Shown here: positions 23,208 to 33,856 of the stretch, piece by piece
Layout of the letters: each line of letters opens with the position of its first letter
How positions within the stretch are numbered: the first letter of the stretch is position 1
Source of the DNA: Multifurca ochricompacta
Lineage: Eukaryota; Basidiomycota; Agaricomycetes; Russulales; Russulaceae
DNA length: 64,000 nt
Assembly (NCBI GenBank): GCA_022496185.1
Contig: WTXG01000001.1
Span: 1,116,001 to 1,180,000, forward strand
Direction: 5' to 3'
Made by a program: the position numbers and the translations under genes
The notes under the pieces: model-generated
What the model saw: only the letters and a program-made list of their open reading frames with translations
What the model was told of the DNA's origin: nothing
Databases searched by the model: none

Positions 23208-24062
23208 ATGGCTACTCCATATTCTCCTTCGTCCAAGTTTGAAGAAGCCGTAGCATATCTTTCGAACGCGTCTTCACTGACGCAAGTATCCAATACTGTA
23301 AAACTGGAGGTCCTTCCGCACATTTGTTGGCTTGCTTAGCACCCTGACACCGACTTATTTGGGGTTGTCCATATTGTATAGCTCTACGGTCTCTTCAAAA
23401 CGCTTACCGTTTCTCCTTCGCCAAATACGCCCCGCCCATCCTTTTTTGACATTTCTGGTCGCGCGAAATGGGACGCATGGAGGTTTACAGCTAATTCCTA
23501 TGAAGGGCGTCTCTTGGAAGCCGAGCATCGATATTTGGATATTGCACATAGTCTAGGATGGGAAGAAGGCTCTCCTGTAAAAGCGATGGATGAGACGGAA
23601 GAGCAAATCGAGAGCGGAGGTGGGACAGGGATGGGTGTCTCCGTCAGCGTCGTCTCTCCTCCATCACCAAACAGCGAAGCCGCGACTGGACTTCACGGTT
23701 ATGCCATGGAAGATAACGTTGCCGCTATCTCTGCGTTCCTCAACGCCAGTGAGTGCCTGGATGTCGATGCCCGTGATGAATATGTAAGTCCATTGCGTCG
23801 CGGACACCCGTATCGTGCATGATTCGTCGTAGGGGTACACCGCCTGCATTTGGCCGCAGATCGCGGGAACGTTGCCGCAGTTGAGTTTTTACTCGAGCAC
23901 GGCGCCGATAAGACACTCAAAGTGAGCTTCCTGTTCCTGCCCATTTGCAGGCGTGTCGTTCATGACTTTTGAAAAAACAGGATACAGATGGCTATACAGC
24001 TGTGGATCTGGCGACGATTGCTCAACATTTAGACGTCGTCGCCCTACTCCAGCGAAAATAAA
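23208..24062 (+). CDS. Acyl-CoA-binding domain plus ankyrin-repeat protein (ACBD6-like), with apparent frameshift
   Basis: The protein joins an N-terminal acyl-CoA-binding domain (FEEAVAYLSN, LYGLFKTLTVS, RAKWDAW, YLDIAHSLGW) to C-terminal ankyrin repeats, the layout of ACBD6, and would bind long-chain acyl-CoA. Introns are 23310-23381, 23784-23832 and 23922-23980. It starts only 86 bp after the LSC1 stop. Exon 3 opens with GYTA in one frame, but LHLAADRGNVAAVEFLLEHG is one base back, so one C seems to be missing near 23840-23844. A GT donor at 23774 could restore frame but would destroy the conserved DEYGYTALHLAA word, so I favour a missing base. The end is DLATIAQHLDVVALLQRK. Confidence 0.85.
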
Positions 24063-24201
24063 TACGAGGCATAAGGAAGGTGAATATATGCAATTGAGTC
24101 AAGGATATGTCTGGCCTTTTTGCGCTAAGCTACGAAGCGTACGGTGGTGTAATTTAATGAATATTAAAAAACAAAAAAACAAAAAAAGACTTATGCACTC
24201 T

Positions 24202-24619
24202 TCACGAAAGCAAAGACTGCGAAGATGGAGAAGCAACATTTCCCGGCTCATTTGAAGGGACAACAGAAGAGACTCCATGAGAATTTGGGTGATATTTTGA
24301 ATTTGGGGGAATTATACCCCCCTGCAGTCATTCAGAACACGGGATGACAGGAAAGAAGAAAAAGAGAGAAACGGACCCTTTCGAGTAGCCTGACAACTGG
24401 TTTGCTCGGGAGAGCTGCACCCTTTTCAAGCCAATACCTAATCCTATCCACACTCCAATGCATCGTCTTGTGCTCTTGACCGAGATGCACGCGGGGGTCA
24501 TATATCCCAAGGAGTTCTATTGGCTTGGCATCCCTGCGTTTTCGCAGGTCTGTGGCGACAAGATGGAAGATGCGATTATTTTTGTTGCCATGCATGGACA
24601 AGCGAAGACGGACAGGCAT
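24202..24619 (-). CDS. MRPS16: Mitochondrial ribosomal protein bS16m
   Basis: This is the small-subunit ribosomal protein of the bacterial S16 family, acting in mitochondria. The first 80 residues match the family (MPVRLRLSMHGNKNNRIFHL, PIELLGIYDPR, MHWSVDRIRYWLEKGA, KPVVRLLER). One intron (24376-24322) leads to exon 2 (24321-24202) with GGIIPPNSKYHPNSHG and a short Ser-rich tail. The intron donor (GTCCGT) is weak, but the acceptor CTGCAG is good and the join gives the usual RLLE-x-GG-I-x-PP. It is convergent with the ACBP gene, with about 140 bp between the stops. Confidence 0.87.
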
Positions 24620-24915
24620 GGAGCAGTGACGAATGAAGGTTGTGTATTGTCTTGTCTAGCTCTCTCGCTCTCACAGCCCAGCCTAGGCGAAGTACGGTGA
24701 GTCACGTGTTCATGTGACTACAGTCTACGACTCATATAAGATAAATGTGAAAACAAAAGATCTAAAAGATCTTTCTGAAAGATATTGCAAGCTATTTGAT
24801 TACTGAAATGTAATGGGGTCTGATGCCCAAGATCTTTTTTGTAGACAGGACCTTAGGGTTGAGGGGCTGAGGGGTCAAATACCGTATTATAGTACGTTCT
24901 AGAGAGATGTGACAA

Positions 24916-25406
24916 CTAAGCCTGCTCTGGTCCGTCGCTCCCAGGCACCAACTAGACGGAGGTATTAGCGTTGTATCCCGCACAGCTCTCTTTGAGAAGA
25001 ATATGATACCATGCATATGTTGTTTCCGTTCAAAAGGGTCTGCGCAAGTTTTGTCGACTTGCGGCCATGCGGCGTTATCTCACTGGACCGAGAACGGGGG
25101 ACATTAACCTATGAAAAGAGGATGTACAGGTGCGACGTACTATTCTGTAACATCTTCGAGAACCATGTCTATCGAGAGGAGAAGACCACCGTGATGATAG
25201 CAGAAGGGAAGGGCAAGTTGAAGAACTTACTGACAAAGTCGTCGAATCCCAGCAGTGTTCCAGTGAACTCCCGGTCATTTTTCATGACCACCCATATACG
25301 CGAACCGATACATCTGTCTATGAGTTCTATACACCCAATTTCATACCATTAGTACCGGAGGGAGAACTGCACAGGACTTACCTAGTGGCAAGATTTGAGA
25401 AGCCAT
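24916..25406 (-). CDS. LSM5: U6 snRNA-associated Sm-like protein LSm5
   Basis: This is a subunit of the Lsm2-8 ring on U6 snRNA (splicing) and the Lsm1-7 ring (mRNA decay). Five short exons: 25406-25382, 25326-25231, 25168-25141, 25082-25010 and 24951-24916, with introns of 55, 62, 58 and 58 nt. The spliced protein of 85 residues is textbook LSm5: [49 protein letters not shown], then [13 protein letters not shown] in the Sm2 region, ending SDGPEQA. No single ORF exceeds about 40 residues of real sequence, so it is invisible to ORF-length searches. Confidence 0.93.
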
Positions 25407-25790
25407 TAAAGCTGTGAGGAACGAGACCGAAGGTACCTTCCGCCCGGGCCGGAATCACACACATGTCGCCGGTGCGCGGTGCGGCCAAAATTCACAAGCA
25501 CAACAAGTACATATTTTTTTCCCTTCCTCTTTCTGCTACTGTCATATAATATCTAAAATGCCTGAAATGTCGTCGAGTTGTATGAAATGAAAAGATGGTG
25601 CAACTGCAAGCCGGCGGAAAGGGGGGCACAAGACTAAAAAAAATAGCTTGTTCGGAACGTAATTCACAGTTATCGTCAGCAGCTAACTAAGAAGAACGGG
25701 TGACCGACAAGAGTGGGTATTGGGCACGGAAGTTACGGCCTATGAAGTAGAGTTACGAGAACGCGGTCCACAAAAGGCGAGTACACGTTC
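25407..25790. other. Intergenic between LSM5 and importin alpha
   Basis: This is about 385 bp between two genes on the minus strand: the LSM5 promoter side and the importin alpha 3' UTR. I see A/T runs near 25508-25525 and 25635-25648 but no coding signal. Confidence 0.5.
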
Positions 25791-27682
25791 TCACTGGCCA
25801 AAGCTGAAGCCACCTTGCGGGGCATTGTTCGCTGTATCAAACTGGGGAAAGAGAAACTGTGAAATTAACAGAACGCGGATGAACTAAGAGCACTCACGGA
25901 GAACGCGCCACTGGCATCAACGTTAGTTGCTGATACGCCAGCATCCATATCTTCTTCATCGGGGAAGTATTTATCCATAATATTGAACGCTTTCTTGTAG
26001 ATATCGATATTGTCGTGTTGTTGGAGGTTGTGGATAGTTACCATGCCGCCGGCTTCCTCCACGTATTGTGCATACTTGTTAATGGCACCTGGACCTGCGG
26101 CTTGCCTATCACTCTCCCCCACTTTCAGAATGTTATCCAAACCATCAAGGGCCACCTGAATAATCTTGTTGTCCATCATCGTGAGTAGGTCACAAAGAGG
26201 TTTGATGCAGCCTTGTGAGACCAGGTAACGGATCTGAGATGGCTCCTGCAAGCCGCCGGATGTAGCGTTAGAAATTGCCCAACACGCTTCCTTGCGAGTT
26301 TTGAAGTCTGCATTGGAGAGGATATTGATGAGAGGAGGGACAATATTGGCATCAATGACGGCCTGGATCTGAGGAGGTGACCCAGCAGTAATGTTGGAGA
26401 TCGTCCAGCAGGCTTCTTTCCTGATACCGTCCTTCGGTGAAGATAGCAATGACAAGAGTGCTGGTAGCGCGCCAGAAGCAATGACAACCTGAGTCTGTAA
26501 GTCGTCTCCTGTTACTATGTTACCGACGGAGCGCAAAGCTGGGGTCTGAACGGATGTAGAAGGGTGCATAAGAAGGTCGACGAGACGACGACACACGCCA
26601 GATTCAATAACTGCTTGGATCTTATCGTTGGAGCCATCGGATAGATAGGATATAGCCCAACAGGCGTCAATAAGAATCTCATCGTCCATGGAGTAAATAA
26701 GTTTTGTCAGAACGTTGAGAGCGGGAGCAATCTACGGGAACCAAGGATCAGGGTTGGTCGGCTCTGCGAGGTAACCGCAGCTAAACAAACCAATTCCCAG
26801 TCGGGTTGGGGAGACTTTCCACGGCAGAAGTTGCTCAATGTCCATGTAGCATTACGGAGCATGCTGATCTTGTGGTTTTCACTTAGGAGGCTAAGCAATG
26901 GCCTGAGGGCACCCTGCTGGAGGACATAATCCCTGCATTGAGGGCTATCACCCGCAATATTACCTAATGCCCATACAGCCTGCTCGCTGACATCTAAGAC
27001 AGGGGAGGAAAGAAGGGTGATGAATTCAGGGACGGCATTGGCCTTGATCACCACTTGAGTGTGTTCTTGGGTGCCAGATGCGATGTTGGTCAAAGCCCAG
27101 GCGGCCTCAAACTGTCCCGGAAAAACTTGAGAATGTGCGGACACTATAATGAAGAGGCAGGAGGGGAGGCGTGTGAAACTCACTTGAAGCATGGAATGTC
27201 CTTCCCGTAAAAATTGGACGAAACGAGGAACAACACCACACTCGATCACTTTTTCGATTGGTGGATTCTTTTCTTTTGAGAGAAGCTTCCGGAATTTAGT
27301 CGTGGCATCAAGTTGACGTTCAGGATCATCAGAAAAAACGCCACCAATCATATCCTCGTCGAGCTGTGTAAGATACATGAGTCATTGTGGGGAAGGTGAA
27401 GAATAATACTCACAGGGCTTTCCCAAGTCCCGGAAGAAGCTTCTTCATCGGAGTCGATGGTAGCGGTGGCAACAAAGTTACGCCTCTTGGCGATGTTTTC
27501 CTCTCGTTTTTGGCGTCTGATCTCGACTTGTTGCTCTTCGCGACGTTTCCTAAGGTCATCTTGCTTGAAAGCCTTAATTTTGTAATCTATGATTAAACGC
27601 GTTAGTAAATTATTTCAATGGCGTTGGGGTTGAAAAATGGAAACGCACCACCCCTACGATTAGCGTTTGTGCGCTCTGCCAT
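25791..27682 (-). CDS. SRP1: Importin subunit alpha (karyopherin alpha)
   Basis: This is the adaptor that binds classical nuclear localisation signals and importin beta. The N-terminal IBB domain ([31 protein letters not shown]) is formed by exons 27682-27652 and 27586-27414. About ten armadillo repeats follow, with the NLS-groove W/N pairs visible ([73 protein letters not shown]). Introns are 27651-27587, 27413-27364, 27183-27112, 26790-26732 and 25897-25842. The C-terminal exon (25841-25791) gives [16 protein letters not shown]. The protein of about 535 residues is complete. Three copies of TCACGTCAC lie 72-114 bp upstream of the ATG. Confidence 0.95.
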
Positions 27683-27753
27683 TGAAGAGTTAATGATGGA
27701 TGTCGAGAAACGAAAACCAAAACTAACGCGATGCGCGATGATGAAAACGGTGG

Positions 27754-27796
27754 TCACGTCACATTTTGTCACGTCACATACGAACACTCACGTCAC
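27754..27796. promoter_or_regulatory. Three TCACGTCAC motifs upstream of importin alpha
   Basis: Identical 9-mers occur at 27754-27762, 27769-27777 and 27788-27796, spaced 15 and 19 bp. The core TGACGTGA (reverse strand) resembles bZIP CRE-like sites. The same 9-mer occurs once more at 31554-31562, in the RPN2-COX13 promoter. Regulatory function is inferred from repetition and position only. Confidence 0.5.
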
Positions 27797-27954
27797 GTTT
27801 GGAATATAATATCTCGTCGTAATTATTATTATTATTTATTCATTTCTTTTGTTTTTACAAGAAAATAGTTAAATTTCATGCGTCTTCATCACCAAACGGA
27901 TACTTTTAATTTAATTTAATTACTAATCAGCCAGCAATCTCAGATTTATTTGAT

Positions 27955-30900
27955 CTAACTCACCTCGAATGGTGCTGGTACCTCCGCCTCTCCTCCGTTC
28001 GGGTCCAGAGCAATGTTGGGATCAGGTCGTGTTACGGTGGTCGTAGTACCAGTGTGACTGGAAGGAGCGGGCTGACTTACTGGAACCTGCGCCATGCTCA
28101 ACTCGATGAATTCCTGCGGGTCTCCTGGACGCTCGTCGATCAACAACAAGATCCCTCCACCTCCTGCATACTTCTCCGGATGAGACATTTTTTGCATGCC
28201 TAGCGCTCCCTTTCCCCCCTTAAGTGCTGGCTCGCGTGCCGATACTGGTCGCACTGGCTGATAGCGGCTGCTCGGCGGGAAAACAACATACTGAAACTGT
28301 GCTGGAGTAACGCGTGAGAAATTGGGAAGGCTCTCCCAGCTTGGCTCCTTGCGCTTGTTGGGGGCTCTTAAATCCGAGGACTGACCCTCCGGAAGGTTGG
28401 AGATAGAACCGTTGATAGGTGAAATATCACCATGCCGTGCTGACGGTGCCTCTTCCAATTTCATCTCGACGTCGCCGTCCTTTTTGATGTCCTAGATCAA
28501 TTTTAATCTCAGATCCCCAAAGCGCTTTGCAAACGCAACCAATCATCTTACACTGTCTGCGGTATCCTCCGAAGCAGCCTTCCTTCGCTCGCGTGCTTTA
28601 ACCTTGGCAGTAGTGGAAAGAACTGCTGTTGTAAGTTTCGCGGTGGCTTCTTTTTTTGGCGTTTTCATTGATGATGGGTATGCAAACAAACTAGGCCTCG
28701 CGTTCGAAATGAAATCGAACTTAGGTGCTTTGAGATCTTCAGTCAGACCAATGATCGCAGTTGGCTGGAACGCTAGGCTTGCACAATGGGCCAGCGGGTA
28801 CCAGTACCAGAACTGGCAGAACATAACCATTCCCACGATGGCGCTGGTGTTCTTGGTACCTGCCCTGCTCTGCAAGCTGATGGTCACGTTACGGCCGCCC
28901 GCATCAATAAAACTCTGGCCAAGAGCTGCGCCGAAACGGGCCATCGGGTCCTCGTGCTTGTCACCAACGATCTTGCCATATGTCGTTCGAATGGCAGCCA
29001 GGGACGGGGAAGAAGCATCAGACTGCTGTGCAAGGATCATACCAAGGGCAATAAATGCCCCTTGCCGAACAAAATCCACACTATCCTTCGTCATGGGCTC
29101 AAGAATTTCGATGGCGTCTTGTAGGCCAGTGCCAGCACAGGCAATGCCAAGTGCGAGAGTTGCGCCGCAACGAACGTGGGGATTATAGCTCTCACTGAGG
29201 AGCTGTACGATCCGAGGAACTTGACGAGGGTTTTTGAATAGTAGGAAAGACAGACAAGTAACCGCAGCTCTGCGAACGTCGTCCGACGTATCCGAAACAG
29301 CAATGTGCAGCAATCGGCGAACGGCATCATTGTTGGGTGTGCCAGCGTAAGCCAGCGCGAGAGTGTAGACGCCGCCATACCGAAGAATGGGATCCTGGAG
29401 AGAACATAAGCCACGAATTCCTGCCAAAAATTAACCAACCTTTTCCGTTAATAGCTCTTTCGCAACCTCGTCTGCCTGATCTTGGCGGCCAAAGTATAGG
29501 AATGCCAGCCCAATTGCCAGTCCACGAATGATCTTCTCGTGTTGGGTTTCACGTGCATAAGTGAGCATCTCGCTTGCATATGTTGCGTCACCAGTGCCTA
29601 GCATGATAAGGCCCATAGCATAGCCAGCACCCTCGCCGGCAACAGCGGAATCAGTAAAGAGCGTCTGCTTTAGATCGTCATATGCCTCCACGCTACGCCC
29701 ACCCATTCCCGCAATACCTAGTCCCAGGGCAGCACCGTGCTGTACAACTTCGCCTTGGGCAGCCTTAAGAATGTTGCGAAGGTAATCCTCTATAGTCCGA
29801 CCTCCTACCCCCGAGCTGATGGCGCCTACACCCGCGTTGATGAGGCCGAGCCCGTACAGCGCTCCACCCTCTGAATAAGCGGCACCGGCGAGATTACTTT
29901 CACCACCATTCTCATTGGGAAGATAGGGTCCTAGGATAACCATGCCTTGCTCAAAATTGCCCTTGTGAATAACTCCAAGAGCAGCCGTTGCAGTAAATTT
30001 GGACCAATTAGAGGCATAGCCTAGCCAATCGAGATTTTCGCGTAGGAAAGTATCTGAGGTCGTGCCTGCATGCATGAAGGCGTTTTGGAAGGTGACTGCA
30101 TTGTGGTAAACGGATGAACGAGGTTCTAGCGAGTCCTTGAAGCAGGCACGTTCAGCTTTCTAAATTCAACAAACGAACACCACACTACCTTTGTATGCTT
30201 CAAGATTAGGAGGTCTGCTCTGTTGTTTTTCCTGAGAAATTCCAGGTAAAGCTTCACAGACTCTCGTCCACCTAAGATCTTACGCAGGGTGTCAAAAGTG
30301 GGCCTTGTGACCTAGTTCCATCAGATTCACACCATAACACTCGGGTGTAATGGACAAGCGTACCTCGTCTCCTAATGGCAGGTCATTCCGTATAGTCTCC
30401 AAGAAGTCCTGCGCACCGCCTTCTACCAAATCAAAAGCTAGCTGGTGTGCGACGAGCTTCTCCTCTGGTACAAGTGATATCAGGAGAGAAACAGTGAGCG
30501 CGGGGTTACTTAAAGTAACTAAAAGACGCGTCAAAGAGTGTATATAAGGTGACTTGGAGTCTATCGTTGGTGATGGGAACAAGGGGTACAGGAAATTGAG
30601 CACTTGATCGCGATATGACAACGGGAAATGGTTGTCGAGGACGGCTTCCATGGAGTAAGCGAGCAAACTACTATCGTGAGTCTTTTCGTATAGTTGCTTG
30701 ATGATGTCCAGACGGCGAGATTCTAATGCAATCCCGATGGCCTGGAATGCACGTGTTAAGAATTTAGAGAAATGTAGGTACTCGATTCAAACTGGCCTGT
30801 TTAAATTCGCCATTTTGGATGCACCGCGAAAATATACTTTCGATGATATCTTGGAGGCGTGGATCAACTTTAACCTGAACACTTGACTGTTCCTCTGCCC

Positions 30901-31363
30901 GGGCTTCGATGTATCTGTCAATCGCCTTGGCTACAAAGCAGATTTGAGCAAGAGTCTGTGCCTGTCAGGGTATGACCCACAGATCAAGGTCTCGATATAT
31001 TCATCATCTCCCGGAATGCTACTGTCTTGTTGGAAGGCAGTTCCCGCGCCAAGGGCGAAGGACAAGGCTTCATCATACTCTTCAAGGTAGTAATACACTT
31101 TACTAGCGAGAAGTGCGGCCGAGTTGCGCGCCAAAATGGGTAGATCTGAGCTCTCATAAAGCGACTCACTGTAATCCTGTAAGATATAAACACGAGGACA
31201 AAACCCCGAGCACGTACATGAGAGCAATATGTTCAGATATCTCGGCCCAGAACTGGGGAACCAGAGAGATTAGCGTATTGAGTGCATGTTGTTTCAGTAA
31301 TGGTTCCTGCTCTGTCAATAAAGCAAGAACGCCAGCAGCCGATGACTGTGGGCGAAGGATCAT
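27955..31363 (-). CDS. RPN2: 26S proteasome regulatory subunit Rpn2
   Basis: This is the large scaffold of the 19S base, which helps dock ubiquitin receptors and partners Rpn1. Exons: 31363-31218, 31168-30981, 30930-30797, 30741-30364, 30311-30189, 30135-29440, 29394-28552 and 28491-27955. Proteasome/cyclosome repeats are clear (GYAMGLIMLGTG, HGAALGLGIAGMG, RYGGVYTLALAYAGT, RCGATLALGIACAGTG, VRQGAFIALGMILA). A charged linker and a C-terminal block follow (PNFSRVTPAQFQYVVFP, RPGDPQEFIEL). The intron 30796-30742 looks like GC-AG: CAG|GCCAGT joins to GCC ATC and preserves AIGIALESRR. The first acceptor is the second of two AGs, because it restores IALIESLYESSDLP. I start at ATG 31363. Confidence 0.95.
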
Positions 31364-31607
31364 TTGAGCAGCAAGATTTTTCAAGATTCAAGTGAAAGAC
31401 TCGGAAGGAAGAAGAAAGCGCGCCCCTTGCGCTTTCCTCTCAAGACTCTCGAACCCGACCCGAGACGCGTCACCTATCTCACTCAGTCACGTGACACAAA
31501 TAACTAAACTCATTAAAGCGGAGTTTAAAACAATTGCGTGACAATTCGTGGCGTCACGTCACGTCCCCTTCTTACCATCCGTCATCCTCCGTCAACCGTC
31601 TAGCACC
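31364..31607. promoter_or_regulatory. Divergent promoter, RPN2 and COX13
   Basis: These 244 bp contain a CACGTG core (TCAGTCACGTGACAC near 31483-31497) and one TCACGTCAC at 31554-31562, the same 9-mer that is tripled upstream of importin alpha. No TATA box is obvious. Confidence 0.5.
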
Positions 31608-32207
31608 ATGTCTCTCATCCCCCGTAGCACGCGCTTGGCCGCGCGCGCCATTTCGAAACCTCGTACTTACTCTATTGTAGTTGATGCACCCTCAGCTGAA
31701 TGGGTTTCCAAACGTGAAGCAATTAAGCACCACGCCGCAGGTACTTTTAACCTTACTCGTCCAAAGTCCGAACCAACGTGGATTTTTCCGCAGGCACCAC
31801 AGACCTCTGGCGCAGGATCAGGTTTGTGCTGTTCAGTTACTGTATCCTCGGTTTGATCATTTCTTCGACAGTTTCTTTGTTTGCATCCCTGGCGGTACGT
31901 TCTTGTGGCCTCCATGTAGATTATTGTTGACGACTATTTTGACTTTGCCTTCAGCTTTCGCCGTAGTTGCCTGGGTACGAAACGTTGAGGCTGAACACGC
32001 TGAACATCAAGAGCACCTCAAGAAGGAGAATGGTGGTCATCTACCCGAGGTGCCAGCATATGATTACCTCAATAAACGTGTCAAACCATTCCCGTGGGGA
32101 CCCAACAGTCTCTTCTTCAATCCTCATGTACGCCCCCAACATGCAATCAACGTCCAATTTGTCTTATGCTCTAACCTTTCCAGGTTAATAAGGATATGAG
32201 CGATTAG
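31608..32207 (+). CDS. COX13: Cytochrome c oxidase subunit 6A (Cox13)
   Basis: This is a nuclear-encoded single-span subunit of respiratory complex IV in the inner mitochondrial membrane. Five exons: 31608-31740, 31794-31821, 31872-31894, 31955-32127 and 32184-32207. The presequence is Arg-rich (MSLIPRSTRLAARAISKPR). The membrane helix is assembled from three exons: TTDLWRRIS, FFVCIPG and AFAVVAWVRNVEAEHAEH. The conserved tail reads YDYLNKRVKPFPWGPNSLFF and NPHVNKDMSD. Two internal exons are only 28 and 23 nt. Length (about 125 residues) and sequence fit subunit VIa. Confidence 0.9.
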
Positions 32208-32339
32208 AATTAGTAGATACACACATGTCTAATTCAAAGTGTTTTTAAATGAGTAGAAGATTAGATCAGGTGATTCTTTATAATTATAAGATCCCAGCCA
32301 GCTCGCTTGTGCTTGTGCTTGCTTGTCATCATCATCATA

Positions 32340-33442
32340 ATGCCATCTGCTATTATTTCGCCATCCGTACTTGCCTCTGACTTTGGTCAACTCACGGCTG
32401 AGTGTAAGCGCATGTTAAGAGGCGGAGCGCAATGGCTTCACATGGGTAAGTCTGGCAGTATACTATTGGTACAGTGTTTCTTTGATAAATTCTTTCGCTC
32501 GCGAAGATGTCATGGATGGGTAAGATCCTCGCGGAGAATGCCCTCTTGCGCACCTCATCCTTACCTTGCAGACATTTCGTCCCGAACATTACTTTAGGTA
32601 GTTTGCATTTCGTGCTCCAATTCTTCCTGCCTACCCTAACCATCGTGGCAACTCTCCAGGTGCTCCCATCTTGGCGAGTGTTTCGAAGGGTGTTCCTGGT
32701 ATCTTCATGGACTGTCATATGATGGTCTCTCACCCAGAGAAGGCGTGTATTGCTATTATTTCCCCCTCCACCTCCTTCCCCTGACTGACTTCCGCCTTCA
32801 TCAGTGGGTCAATGATGTTGCAGATGCCGGAGGATCCCTCTACTGCTTCCACATTGAGGCCACATGTTAGTCCGCCACATAAACTCAGATGATCCTATAT
32901 ACTTACCCTATTTCATCGCAGCTGATCCTGTCCCTCTTATACAGTCTATCCATGAAAGAAATATGAAGGCAGGTGTGGCTATCTCCCCAGACACACCCTC
33001 CACGGCGATTTCGGACGAAGTCGGCGAGCATGCTGACATGCTCCTTGTTATGACTGTGTATCCTGGCATGCCCCCCCCCCCACCCCCCACTTTTACGCGT
33101 CACTCTGAAACAAGAATTTGCAGGTCGCGGAGGGCAGAAGTTCATTGAGCGCTGCGTTCCCAAGGTGGCGGAGCTCCGTGCGCGATTTCCTGATAAAGAC
33201 ATTGAGGTGGATGGAGGTGTAGGCCCTAAGACGATTGATGCCTGTGCCCAAGCAGGTGAATCCCAATTTTGAATTTTGAACCTGGCATCAACCAAGCAGT
33301 GCTAACCAGAAATCTGTGAATAGGAAGCAATGTCATCGTAGCCGGCACGGCTATTTTCGGTGCGGACAAACCTGAGGAAGTTATTGCAACTCTCAAATCT
33401 GCCGTTGACACCGCCCAGGCGAAGATTTTCGCAAAACATTGA
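32340..33442 (+). CDS. RPE1: Ribulose-phosphate 3-epimerase
   Basis: This enzyme interconverts ribulose 5-phosphate and xylulose 5-phosphate in the non-oxidative pentose phosphate pathway. It is a TIM barrel with metal-ligand and catalytic words [44 protein letters not shown] and [10 protein letters not shown]. Eight exons include very small ones of 13 nt (32507-32519) and 26 nt (32572-32597), which together encode part of the VMDGHFVPN metal site. Introns: 32446-32506, 32520-32571, 32598-32659, 32743-32804, 32866-32921, 33066-33123 and 33256-33323. Those at 32743 (AAG|GCGTGT) and 33066 (CTG|GCATGC) can only be read as GC-AG. The protein of about 235 residues ends AKIFAKH. Confidence 0.93.
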
Positions 33443-33856
33443 TTGATTCCCTCTGAGTGGACGGCACTCAGTGTCAAGGGTACCAGATCGGACAGTAGAT
33501 GAACCATTCAATTGAAGTTTTGCAGCATCCCTGCGCGTGTCTCACATCATAACGAACTGATGGTGTGCATCCCCATATCAATCCAATGCCGTCGATGTTC
33601 CCCGCCCGCAGTGCTTGTACATCCCGAGGTACGAAGCGAACTATAGACGAACAATAAACGCGAAATTATGCGAGGTGAAGGTTGTATAGTCTAGATGTAC
33701 GTTGAAAATTGGTCAGATGAGAGCACGTGTACTTTTACAGTATAGTGGAACGGGGTATACAGCGGAAGGAATGGGGATGATTAAATGGGAGTTAGCAGAA
33801 CCCATTATCTGTGTTTGCAAAGCTACGTGATACCTCCTCTTGGCTGATTAGGCTCC
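33443..33856. other. Intergenic, convergent ends of RPE1 and a glycosyltransferase
   Basis: This roughly 410-bp spacer between two convergent genes contains only probable 3' UTRs. I see no further gene. Confidence 0.5.

Noticed and set aside
23464..23508. A possible short intron in the ACBP domain (GTTTACAG...GGAAG at 23478-23515)
   Set aside because: The unspliced frame encodes the normal acyl-CoA-binding spacing up to AEHRYLDIAHSLGW, so no intron is needed.
28604..29188. Long plus-strand ORFs inside RPN2
   Set aside because: They are antisense shadows of a strongly conserved exon whose minus-strand frame has clear PC repeats.
31435..31470. Possible tRNA T-loop on the minus strand (GGGTTCGAGAG)
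   Set aside because: No matching acceptor stem, D arm or A/B box arrangement is present. It lies in the RPN2-COX13 promoter.
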